A DNA stretch of 64,000 bases from Desulfovibrio sp. (GTDB taxonomy: Bacteria > Desulfobacterota > Desulfovibrionia > Desulfovibrionales > Desulfovibrionaceae): NCBI GenBank assembly GCA_031271265.1, contig JAISWB010000049.1, forward strand, positions 1-64,000. Reading direction: 5' to 3'. The position numbers were made by a program, and so were the translations under genes. Numbering within the stretch: position 1 is the stretch's first letter; the number at the start of each line of letters is the position of its first letter. Below the pieces are notes generated by a model. It saw only the letters and a program-made list of their open reading frames with translations. It did not search any database and was not told where the DNA came from. This document shows positions 1 to 6,592 of the stretch, piece after piece.

Positions 1-290
1 CCCAAGGAGAATCGCCCATTCCCCGGACTATTGCGAGCAAAATACTTGAGGAATTTTCCCGCCATCCTCACAAACAACCGCAAGTAGAGAGCGAAATACT
101 GACTGTAAGGGAAAAAGAAATTCTTTTGCATGTCAGTAATGGACTCAGCAACAGAGAAATGGGGGAAAGACTTTATATAAGCGAGAGCACGGTAAAAAAT
201 CATATGCGCAATATCATGGAAAAATTGCATTTGCGTAGTCGTACACAACTTATTGCCTTTGTTTACAAAAATAGAATGATTAATAATTAG
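1..290 (+). CDS. LuxR/NarL-family response regulator, C-terminal part (5' end outside window)
   Basis: The frame is open from base 3 to the TAG at 288-290 and gives about 95 residues. The segment starting LTVREKEIL and running through SNREMGERL and ESTVKNHMRNIMEKL is the classic LuxR-type helix-turn-helix of NarL/FixJ response regulators and binds DNA. The receiver domain, if present, lies before the window, so the signal sensed cannot be told. The next genes are on the opposite strand and belong to a mobilisation module, so this gene probably marks the old chromosomal flank or the edge of the integrated element. Confidence 0.85.
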   Translation, partial: QGESPIPRTIASKILEEFSRHPHKQPQVESEILTVREKEILLHVSNGLSNREMGERLYISESTVKNHMRNIMEKLHLRSRTQLIAFVYKNRMINN

Positions 291-408
291 AACATTACAT
301 TGATAAAATTTCCTATAGACTCGTATAATAGTCAGTACTGCACGTCTTTAGAAATTTTAGATGAAATCATTCTCGCGGGATTGCTGCCGGAAAATAAAAA
401 GAGCATCA

Positions 409-688
409 TCAGGTAGAAAACAGAATTTTTTGAATGAAGCCGCCTATGACGGCCTGTTCGCTATGCTGGTCGATACAGACGTTCCGTTCCCGGTTCAGAA
501 GATACTGCTCCCCCGATTAAACCTTGCCAACAAGGAGTGTATCATTGTGCAGCGTGCATAGTGCACGTGCGTAGACGCGGCAAAGTTTAATCGGGGGAGC
601 AGTAATCGGTCAGAGCGAAGGAAAAAAGGCTTTTGCCCAAGCCGCCTTTGCTGCCGCCAATGTAGTAAATGTCGGAATTGCCGTTCAT
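409..688 (-). pseudogene. ParA/MobD-like P-loop ATPase gene, split by a miniature transposon
   Basis: Reading the minus strand from ATG 688 gives MNGNSDIYYIGGSKGGLGKS, a deviant Walker A motif (GGSKGGLGKS) of the ParA/MinD/TraL type common in mobilisation operons. The frame then enters an inverted repeat and stops at 587. If bases 505-602 and one TA copy are removed, the frame continues in register as DYLLNRERNVCID to a stop at 409. The gene was therefore intact before the insertion, at least to this point. The later part (QHSEQAVIGG onward) does not look like the expected DTD motif, so a further frameshift or deletion is likely. It starts one base after the stop of the 128-aa gene upstream. 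Confidence 0.6.
505..602. mobile_element. 98-bp miniature inverted-repeat element (MITE), TA target duplication
   Basis: The ends are 18-bp perfect inverted repeats: 505-522 reads CTGCTCCCCCGATTAAAC and 585-602 is its reverse complement. Both ends are bordered by TA (503-504 and 603-604). The pairing continues inward with one mismatch. Removing the element plus one TA restores the reading frame of the interrupted ParA-like gene, which is direct evidence of insertion. TA duplication is typical of the IS630/Tc1-mariner superfamily. It has no transposase and would need one in trans. Confidence 0.7.
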
Positions 689-689
689 G

Positions 690-1076
690 TCATAACTCCG
701 TATCGGGCAAGTCTGGCGTATAGTAGGACGGCATTCTTTCCGGTTCCGCCTTTTTTGCCGGGATGGTTTTCTGAATTTCCGCTTTTACGGTTCCAGTTTC
801 CGGGGCCACTGCTTTCGGCTTCTCTTTCAGCGCCCTGGGGGATGACGGGCAGGTGTGCGCCCGGAGCGTGGGCGCGGAAACGGCTACGTTGCCTTTGGTC
901 ATGATCGCGGCAAGCTCCTTGACGCTGTAGCCCTTGGCATACGCTTTCTGAATCTGGCCGTTCAGCATGGCCACAGCTTCTTCCTTAGTTTTGTCGAGAT
1001 TTTTGTCCGGCAGGGCATCCAGGATTTTTTTCATGGCCTGGATCGCGTCCACCGGAATGCGTTGGGGCTTGCCCAT
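690..1076 (-). CDS. Mobilisation-associated hypothetical protein, 128 aa
   Basis: The ORF lies between the relaxase remnant and the ParA-like gene, in the same direction and almost without spacers. The N-terminal half (about residues 10-75) is helical and contains YSVKELAAIMTKGNVAVSAPTLRAH, which reads like a helix-turn-helix or TraK/MobC-type accessory domain. The C-terminal half is rich in Lys, Pro, Ala and Glu and probably disordered. By position it may be a relaxosome accessory or regulator. I do not recognise a named family with certainty. Confidence 0.6.
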   Translation of the reverse strand: MGKPQRIPVDAIQAMKKILDALPDKNLDKTKEEAVAMLNGQIQKAYAKGYSVKELAAIMTKGNVAVSAPTLRAHTCPSSPRALKEKPKAVAPETGTVKAEIQKTIPAKKAEPERMPSYYTPDLPDTEL

Positions 1077-1085
1077 ACGTTCCTC

Positions 1086-2124
1086 CTATCGCATCCGCAT
1101 ACGCGGAGCCGGGGCCTCCCGCTCTACGCGCCGCTTCTCAATCTCAGCAACACGGTCTGTAAGCTCGCGTACACTTCGTTGACATCGTTGAACAAGCGTT
1201 TCAAAGTCCGCAATTCCGTCTGGAGAAGCATCTGGTTGTCCTCCTGGTCTTTCAGCCTCCGATCGTAGAGCGCCAGCCGGGCGTTGAAGTTCCGCTCCAA
1301 CCGGGTCAAAGACTGACTGAGCATCCGTTCCGTTTCGGTCATGATTGAATGCCTCCTGTTTTTCCGGCAGGACAAACCGGAATTGGTGTTCAATGTCCGC
1401 CCATTTCGGGGGATAGCGTTTACGGTTGTAGTTCCCGCGTTTTTCCAATACCCGTTCAATGTCTTGCTCAAGACGGGCAATAAGCTTCCGCGTCTTTTCC
1501 CGCCCTGTCGCTGACCAGACCATGGACGATTTTCTCTTTGAGGTAGGCGTGAACGGCTTCCCTGGCCTTGTCGTACTCGCTTTCCTTCACTTCCTTGCCC
1601 CATCGCTCAAGACGGGCCTTGAACAGAGCGGCTTTTTTCGGCAAGTCCTCCCGCGCTCTGGCCGGGTCATCAGGCCGCGCCCATTGCTCCTGATGGTTGA
1701 AAAGGTCGCGAAATACGCCAAAGTCCTTTTGCCGGCCGGGAGGACAGGCTTTTAAGTCCTTGCCGCTGGAAAGCTCCAACCAGGGGATGACGAAATGCAG
1801 CTCATGATGCCCGACATGGATATAGCGTACCCAGAGGATGTTGCGCTGGTCCGGCTCCAGTCAGGCAAAGGCCACCCGCTCAAAGGCGTCCATGACTTCT
1901 TCTTCCTTTTCCGGCAAAATCTTGTCGTCGGGATGCCATGCCAAAACACCGGACGTGAATTTCCACCGCCGGTCAATGCTGTCGATGAGAGCGCGGGTCG
2001 CGCCCACATCACCGCACAACACTTCCGGGGGATCCTCTTTCCTGCCCGGATAGTCCGGGCGGACAAGATAGCGGGTCGGCTTGCCGCCTTCTCCTTTTCT
2101 GTGGGGAAAGACTTTCATGATCAT
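1086..2124 (-). pseudogene. mobA: MobA/MbeA-like relaxase (HEN/ColE1 type), inactivated
   Basis: The N-terminal part from ATG 2124 (MIMKVFPHRKGEGG, then YLVRPDYPGR, TSGVLAWHPDD, MDAFERVAFA) closely resembles the ColE1 MbeA relaxase start, which nicks oriT. Reading stops at a TGA (near 1861-1863), but the same frame goes on with LEPDQRNILWVRYIHVG, HHELHFVIPWLEL and further relaxase sequence down to 1468. Then the frame shifts: KLIARLEQDIERVLEKRGNY continues in another frame from about 1500 to 1086. The central RLKGAIYE-type region of MbeA is missing. So there is one nonsense codon, one frameshift and probably an internal deletion. A sequencing error could explain one of these but hardly all. 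Confidence 0.7.
1124..1342 (-). CDS. MbeD/MobD-like coiled-coil mobilisation protein, nested in the relaxase gene
   Basis: This is a 72-aa ORF starting with ATG at 1342, preceded by a strong Shine-Dalgarno AGGAGG eight bases upstream. The whole protein (MTETERMLSQSLTRLERNFN and on) is a long amphipathic helix with heptad Leu/Arg/Glu pattern. It overlaps the 3' part of the relaxase gene in another frame, the same arrangement as mbeB/mbeD inside mbeA of ColE1-type plasmids. A role as relaxosome or entry-exclusion accessory is inferred from that arrangement. Confidence 0.55.
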   Translation of the reverse strand: MTETERMLSQSLTRLERNFNARLALYDRRLKDQEDNQMLLQTELRTLKRLFNDVNEVYASLQTVLLRLRSGA

Positions 2125-2132
2125 GCTTCATC

Positions 2133-2459
2133 TTACGTTTCCGTTTTTTCCGCTGCCGTAAACGCGCCTATTGCACGTTCCAGACCCGCCAGAGCCGTCA
2201 ATATCTCCACCGCTTCCACCACCCGCGTATAGGTGTTGGCCCATTTGGCGATCTGGTTCAGGTTCGCGCCGATACGGGCAAGCTGCTGGAGCCGTTCTTT
2301 TTCCACTGGCGATTTCCGCAAATGGAAGCTCAGGCAGTTCCGCCGGATATAATCGGTAACACTCAGACCCTGAATGCCCGCGTTCAGGCGCAGCAACTCC
2401 TTTTCCTCGGGGTGCAGCCGAACACGGAGACTGGTGACGCGGGCTGCTGTCGTCCTCAT
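2133..2459 (-). CDS. mobC: MobC/MbeC-family relaxosome accessory protein
   Basis: This 108-aa protein has the MobC pattern. It has a ribbon-helix-helix-like N-terminus (VRLHPEEKELLRLNAG, LSVTDYIRRNCL). The signature ARIGANLNQIAKWAN follows, and then a helical tail. MobC proteins bind near oriT and help the relaxase open the nic site. It is the first gene of the minus-strand mobilisation module and ends 8 bp before the relaxase start. The gene itself appears intact although its partner relaxase is broken. Confidence 0.85.
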   Translation of the reverse strand: MRTTAARVTSLRVRLHPEEKELLRLNAGIQGLSVTDYIRRNCLSFHLRKSPVEKERLQQLARIGANLNQIAKWANTYTRVVEAVEILTALAGLERAIGAFTAAEKTET

Positions 2460-2827
2460 GGCTCTACCGCCTTTTGCCTTTTGCCTGCCCGGAGCCTTTG
2501 ACCGGGCGGGCGGGGGTCAAGGGGCCGGCCTTCCGGGATGACGGCGGACAAATAAACAACCTTGGGGAAAGGGTAATGAGCGCGTCGGGAAAACAAAACC
2601 GCTACTGCCGGAAAACATCAGGCGCTGTGAAGGAAAGAGCATGACGCCGGACGGGAACGCATCCGGCCCGCCTGCGGAAAGCGGGAACAATGCGCCGGGA
2701 AAACGCATAATGAGAAACGAGAAAGCGAAGATGGGCGGAGCGGAAAATGCGGCAAGATTGCAACAAAGCACTCTTCCGCGATAGTGTCCGTATCACCGTC
2801 CGTATGCGGCGTATTCCTGCATTTCGC
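2460..2827. other. Gene-poor 368-bp stretch upstream of mobC; possible oriT region
   Basis: No protein gene is convincing here. In ColE1-like modules oriT lies just upstream of mobC, so this is where a nic site would be expected, but I could not identify a matching nic sequence. Two very short plus-strand ORFs (2576-2644 and 2641-2784) overlap by ATGA and the first has a purine-rich SD-like tract (2563-2573). They are treated as a low-interest finding. Confidence 0.3.
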
Positions 2828-3178
2828 CTATGCCGACACCGTTTTCGATGTTTCAGCCGTTGCCTTCTCGCTGTCCTCTTCCGGCGCTTCCACAGCCTCG
2901 TCTCCATCCTCAGCGCAGGCAGGTTCAGCCATCCCTTCCGCTGGTTCGTCCGTGTCCTTTGATGCCCTCGACAACGCTCCGGAGTCGTGAGATTCAGCCG
3001 CCTCCTCTTCCGGTTCGTCGGCATTCACGACCTGAGACGAGGTGCCTCCGCTGTCGGAGTCGGCAATGAAGAACGCGGCGGCTACGGTGCCTGCCACTCC
3101 GGCGATGAATCCGCCGACGGCATACAGCCATTTTTTCGAGCTATGGTCGGCGATGATTATTCTTTCTGTAGGTTGCAT
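2828..3178 (-). CDS. Small membrane-anchored acidic protein, function unknown
   Basis: With the ATG at 3178 the protein has 116 residues; a longer form would need a TTG at 3193. It has a short cytoplasmic head (MQPTERIIIADHSSKK), one membrane segment (about residues 17-36, WLYAVGGFIAGVAGTVAAAFF) and a strongly acidic Glu/Ala-rich low-complexity tail (EPEEEAAES, EAPEEDSEKA). I do not recognise the family. It may be cargo of the mobilisable element or part of the old chromosome. Confidence 0.5.
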   Translation of the reverse strand: MQPTERIIIADHSSKKWLYAVGGFIAGVAGTVAAAFFIADSDSGGTSSQVVNADEPEEEAAESHDSGALSRASKDTDEPAEGMAEPACAEDGDEAVEAPEEDSEKATAETSKTVSA

Positions 3179-3344
3179 GGTAAATACTATCAAAATTTTA
3201 TATCCAGAGCTGTTCCGTAAGCGTCCCGGCTGAGCCCTGTCTTGACAAAGACGTCGCTGCCGGCACGGTAGTGAGAGTGATGGACGAGGAAGAAGCGAAA
3301 AAAAAAATTCGTAAAAAATTTTTTGTTATCCCGCATTGTTATAG

Positions 3345-3525
3345 AAGAGGTTCAATTTTTGCGGGGGGATGGAAAATTTGACGGCGCGTCGGACTTTAGA
3401 TATTTTTTAAAAAAAGCGCCACGCGGGCTTAACAGGAAATCCCGTTGAAGTCGGGAGCCGACACGCCGCCGTAAGCAGTATAACACATCTTTCCCCCGAA
3501 TGTCACCGGCAATGCCGAGGATACC
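3345..3525 (+). promoter_or_regulatory. Cobalamin-riboswitch-like leader of nrdD
   Basis: The core at 3428-3476 follows the conserved cobalamin aptamer order seen in btuB leaders. CTTAACAGGAAAT comes first, then a CCCG/CGGG stem (3441-3444 with 3452-3455) enclosing TTGAAGT, then GCCGACACGCCGCCGTAAGC (3457-3476). Further on, GTCACCGGCAATGCCGAGG (3502-3520) resembles the CACTG...GGAAGG element and contains the nrdD Shine-Dalgarno GAGG, so ligand-dependent blocking of translation is easy to imagine. A canonical 3' B12 box (GGAGACCTGCC-like) before the ATG was not found, so it could be a variant or a decayed aptamer. Control of B12-independent ribonucleotide reductases by cobalamin is known in other bacteria. 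Confidence 0.55.
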
Positions 3526-5784
3526 ATGCTCGAAACCATCATCAAACGCAACGGGGCGCCCGTTCCCTTCGACTCCACCAAGATTCTCAATGCCGTCAGC
3601 AAGGCCAACAAGGCCGTGGGCGAGGAGGAAATGACCTCCACGGATCTGCTTTTCGTCACGGAGAAAGTGTGCAGGGAACTGCAGACCCGGAACTTGCGTC
3701 ACGTTGAAGAAATTCAGGACGTGGTCGAGGAATCCCTGATCCGCTACGGCTACGCGAAAACCGCAAAGGCCTATATTCTTTACCGCGCCGAACACACCAA
3801 GATACGCAATGCCGAATCGTACCTGATGGATATCTATAAAAAATTGACCTGGTCGCCGGCGCTGGAGGAAGACATCAAGCGGGAAAACGCCAATATTGAC
3901 GGTGACACGGCGATGGGAACCATGCTCAGATACGGTTCGGAAGGTTCAAAATTTTTCATCGACAACTACATTCTTCCCAAAGACGCCTCAGCGGCGCATA
4001 TCGGCGGCGATATCCACATCCACGACAAAGATTTCTACATGCTCACGGAAACCTGCTGCCAGATCGACCTGATCCCGTTGTTTAAAAACGGTTTTTCCAC
4101 AGGCCACGGCCACCTGCGGGAACCCAACTCCGTTGAGAGCTGCTCGGCGCTGGCATGCATTGCTATTCAGGCCAACCAGAATGAAATGCACGGCGGGCAG
4201 AGTCTGCCCAATTTTGATTTCGCCATGGCCCAGGGAGTGCGCAAGACGTATAGGAAGGAGTATGAAAAGGCCTTCCGCGCTTTTCTGCAGATAACCGAAG
4301 GCATGAGCCGCGAACAGGCAGAGGAGCAGACCGCCCGGTTGTTGCCCGGCGACGGCGCGCGCCTGTGCATGCGCGACTACGAAGCGCCGGGAACGCTTCC
4401 GCAATTCCCGCCCGGTTCCGAACACGGAGATCTGTCGCACAAAGCGCATGCCTACGCGGCTTCCGAAGCGTCGGCCGCGACGGACCGGCGCACCTATCAG
4501 GCCATGGAAGCCCTTGTTCACAACCTGAACACCATGAATTCCAGGGCCGGCGCGCAGGTGCCCTTCAGTTCCATCAATTACGGGACGGATACCTCCCCCG
4601 AGGGACGCATGGTCGTCAAGAACCTGCTCCTGGCAACGCAGGCCGGACTGGGCAACGGGGAAACGCCCATTTTCCCGGTGCAGATATTCAAAGTCAAGGA
4701 GGGGGTCAATTTCAATATCGGCGACCCGAATTACGACCTGTTCCGGACAGCACTGGAGACTTCCGCCAAGCGGCTTTTTCCCAATTTCAGCTTTCTGGAT
4801 GCGCCGTTCAACCTGCGCTATTACAAGCCGGGCGACTACAACAGCGAAGTCGCCTATATGGGTTGCCGAACCCGCGTCATAGGCAACGTGTACGACGGAT
4901 CCCGCGAGGTCACATGCGGGCGCGGCAACCTCAGTTTCACGTCGGTGAACCTGCCCCGCCTGGGCATTGAGGCCGGAGGCGATGTAGACAATTTTTTCTC
5001 CCGGCTGGACGAGATGATTGACCTTGTTTTCCGCCAGCTCATGCACAGGTTCAAAATACAGGGCGCGAAGAAGGTCCGCAATTATCCCTTTCTCATGGGA
5101 CAGGGAATCTGGCTGGATTCGGACAAACTCGGGCCGGATGACCGCATTGACGAGGTCATACGGCACGGGACGCTGACCATCGGATTTATCGGGTTGGCGG
5201 AAACGCTCAAGGTGCTGATCGGCAAACATCACGGTGAAGACGACGGGGCGCAGGAACTGGGCCTGAAAATTGTCGGCCGTATGCGCGGGCGCGCCGACGA
5301 TGCATCGCGAGAAACGGGACTGAACTTCACGTTGATAGCCACGCCCGCCGAAGGTCTCAGCGGACGCTTCGTCGCCGCCGACAGGCAGAAATACGGCGTG
5401 TTGCCCGGTGTGACCGACAGAGAGTATTATACCAACTCCTTCCATATCCCCGTCTACTTTCCCGTAAAGGCCTTCCGCAAAATTCAACTGGAAGCGCCGT
5501 ACCATGCCCTGACCAACGCCGGGCACATCACCTACGTCGAACTTGACGGAGATACAAGCAAGAACATTGATGCATTTGAAGCCGTCATACGGTACATGCA
5601 CGGGCATGGGATAGGTTACGGCTCCATCAACCATCCCTTGGACCGCGACCCTGTCTGCGGCTACACCGGCGTCATCCACGATGTCTGCCCGCGTTGCGGC
5701 AGAAAAGAAGGCGAAGGCATAGACATCGACTTCCTCAACACCTTGAGGAAGATCTATCCCGATGTTCCCGTACACAAACAATAA
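3526..5784 (+). CDS. nrdD: Anaerobic (class III) ribonucleoside-triphosphate reductase, large chain without glycyl-radical tail
   Basis: The 752-aa protein reduces ribonucleotides to deoxyribonucleotides without oxygen. Residues 1-95 (LETIIKRNGAPVPFDSTKIL) form an ATP-cone allosteric domain. The catalytic barrel follows (GDIHIHDKDFY, TETCCQID, NHPLDRD). Near the C-terminus are Cys711 (PVCGYTG) and Cys721/Cys724 (CPRCGR) of the zinc site; the position of the fourth ligand is Asp708. The chain then ends at VPVHKQ, before the RxxGY glycyl-radical motif that normally closes NrdD. That motif is encoded by the next ORF. The start is fixed by the homologous N-terminus and the SD GAGG. Confidence 0.95.
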   Translation: MLETIIKRNGAPVPFDSTKILNAVSKANKAVGEEEMTSTDLLFVTEKVCRELQTRNLRHVEEIQDVVEESLIRYGYAKTAKAYILYRAEHTKIRNAESYLMDIYKKLTWSPALEEDIKRENANIDGDTAMGTMLRYGSEGSKFFIDNYILPKDASAAHIGGDIHIHDKDFYMLTETCCQIDLIPLFKNGFSTGHGHLREPNSVESCSALACIAIQANQNEMHGGQSLPNFDFAMAQGVRKTYRKEYEKAFRAFLQITEGMSREQAEEQTARLLPGDGARLCMRDYEAPGTLPQFPPGSEHGDLSHKAHAYAASEASAATDRRTYQAMEALVHNLNTMNSRAGAQVPFSSINYGTDTSPEGRMVVKNLLLATQAGLGNGETPIFPVQIFKVKEGVNFNIGDPNYDLFRTALETSAKRLFPNFSFLDAPFNLRYYKPGDYNSEVAYMGCRTRVIGNVYDGSREVTCGRGNLSFTSVNLPRLGIEAGGDVDNFFSRLDEMIDLVFRQLMHRFKIQGAKKVRNYPFLMGQGIWLDSDKLGPDDRIDEVIRHGTLTIGFIGLAETLKVLIGKHHGEDDGAQELGLKIVGRMRGRADDASRETGLNFTLIATPAEGLSGRFVAADRQKYGVLPGVTDREYYTNSFHIPVYFPVKAFRKIQLEAPYHALTNAGHITYVELDGDTSKNIDAFEAVIRYMHGHGIGYGSINHPLDRDPVCGYTGVIHDVCPRCGRKEGEGIDIDFLNTLRKIYPDVPVHKQ

Positions 5785-5795
5785 AGGAGACAATA

Positions 5796-5972
5796 GTGCT
5801 GCTTGACACGCAAAAACAGGTGACCCGCAAAACCGTTCACAAGACTGTCGGGGAAAACGTCAGTTTCGAGCGCACCCGCAGAATTACCGGGTACCTTGTC
5901 GGTACGCTCGACCGCTTCAACAATGCTAAAAGAGCCGAGGAGCGGGACAGGGTGAAGCACGCAACGGAGTAA
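5796..5972 (+). CDS. Separate glycyl-radical domain of NrdD (58 aa)
   Basis: A GTG at 5796 sits 8 bases after an AAAGGAG Shine-Dalgarno that overlaps the nrdD stop. The product contains ERTRRITGYLVGTLDRFNN and AEERDRVKH, the standard C-terminal glycyl-radical segment of class III reductases; Gly32 in ITGY is the expected radical site activated by NrdG. It is in a different frame from nrdD. The good ribosome-binding site and an own N-terminus (LLDTQKQVTRKTVHKTVGEN) favour a genuine two-piece enzyme over a simple frameshift. It may work like the YfiD spare part of pyruvate formate-lyase. Confidence 0.8.
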   Translation: MLLDTQKQVTRKTVHKTVGENVSFERTRRITGYLVGTLDRFNNAKRAEERDRVKHATE

Positions 5973-6067
5973 AGCATAAAGCGCACCGCAGAGCGAAACA
6001 CGCCGCGACATGAAGCATGCCGCGGCGTGAAGCACCGCGCAGAGTAAAACGCGCCGCGGAGTGAAGC
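5952..6067 (+). repeat. Degenerate ~17-nt tandem repeats between the glycyl-radical ORF and nrdG
   Basis: Units resembling GAAGCACGCCGCGGAGT recur through the spacer. Examples are GTGAAGCACGC near 5952, GAAGCATGCCGCGGCGT near 6011, GAAGCACCGCGCAGAGT after it, AACGCGCCGCGGAGT near 6048, and GAAGCATG at the nrdG start. The units are imperfect, some with length change. The last unit supplies the nrdG start and its GGAG ribosome-binding site. Confidence 0.5.
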
Positions 6068-6574
6068 ATGGGGCACAGCATTCGCCTTAACGGCATTGTT
6101 GAGGAATCCATAGTCGACGGTCCGGGGCTGCGTTTTGTAGTGTTCATGCAGGGGTGTCCGCACCGCTGCAGGGGATGCCACAACCCCGGCACGCATGACC
6201 CGGCAGGAGGGTACAGTGCCGATACAGACGAGATTCTCGCGCAATTTGCGGCGAATCCTCTGACGGTCGGCATGACGCTTTCCGGAGGGGAACCGTTTTT
6301 GCAGGCACGGGCGGCCTGTGTTCTGTCGGAACGGGTGAAACGGGCAGGGAAAAGCCTTGTCGTCTATACCGGATACCTTTGTGAGGATCTTGTCCGGTCG
6401 GCGGTGCGGGACAAGGATATCCGCAGGCTTCTTCATTTGACGGACATCCTTGTGGACGGCCCGTACATGCAGAAACTTCGCTCGCCGGATGCGGCGTTCA
6501 AGGGAAGCGCCAATCAGCGGATTCTGACGCGGAACGGAATACGTGATATCGCAAGAGCGACGTTGCGTGTCTGA
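6068..6574 (+). CDS. nrdG: Anaerobic ribonucleotide reductase activating protein (radical SAM)
   Basis: This 168-aa radical-SAM activase cleaves SAM and creates the glycyl radical on NrdD. It has the CX3CX2C iron-sulfur motif CPHRCRGC (Cys30, Cys34, Cys37), the preceding GPGLR, the GGEP motif (LSGGEPF) and DGPY near the C-terminus, all typical of NrdG. It follows the split nrdD and completes the system. It converges with lpxB, 18 bp away. Confidence 0.95.
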   Translation: MGHSIRLNGIVEESIVDGPGLRFVVFMQGCPHRCRGCHNPGTHDPAGGYSADTDEILAQFAANPLTVGMTLSGGEPFLQARAACVLSERVKRAGKSLVVYTGYLCEDLVRSAVRDKDIRRLLHLTDILVDGPYMQKLRSPDAAFKGSANQRILTRNGIRDIARATLRV

Positions 6575-6592
6575 ACCCCTTGGGGCAGCGCA

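Noticed and set aside
361-561. 66-aa plus-strand ORF after the LuxR-type gene
   Set aside because: It runs antisense through the broken ParA-like gene and into the MITE, with no family likeness. A promoter-like TTGATA/TATAAT pair (300-329) before it is therefore not listed.
3988-5793. 601-aa minus-strand ORF
   Set aside because: Shadow of nrdD on the opposite strand; codon structure and conservation clearly favour nrdD.
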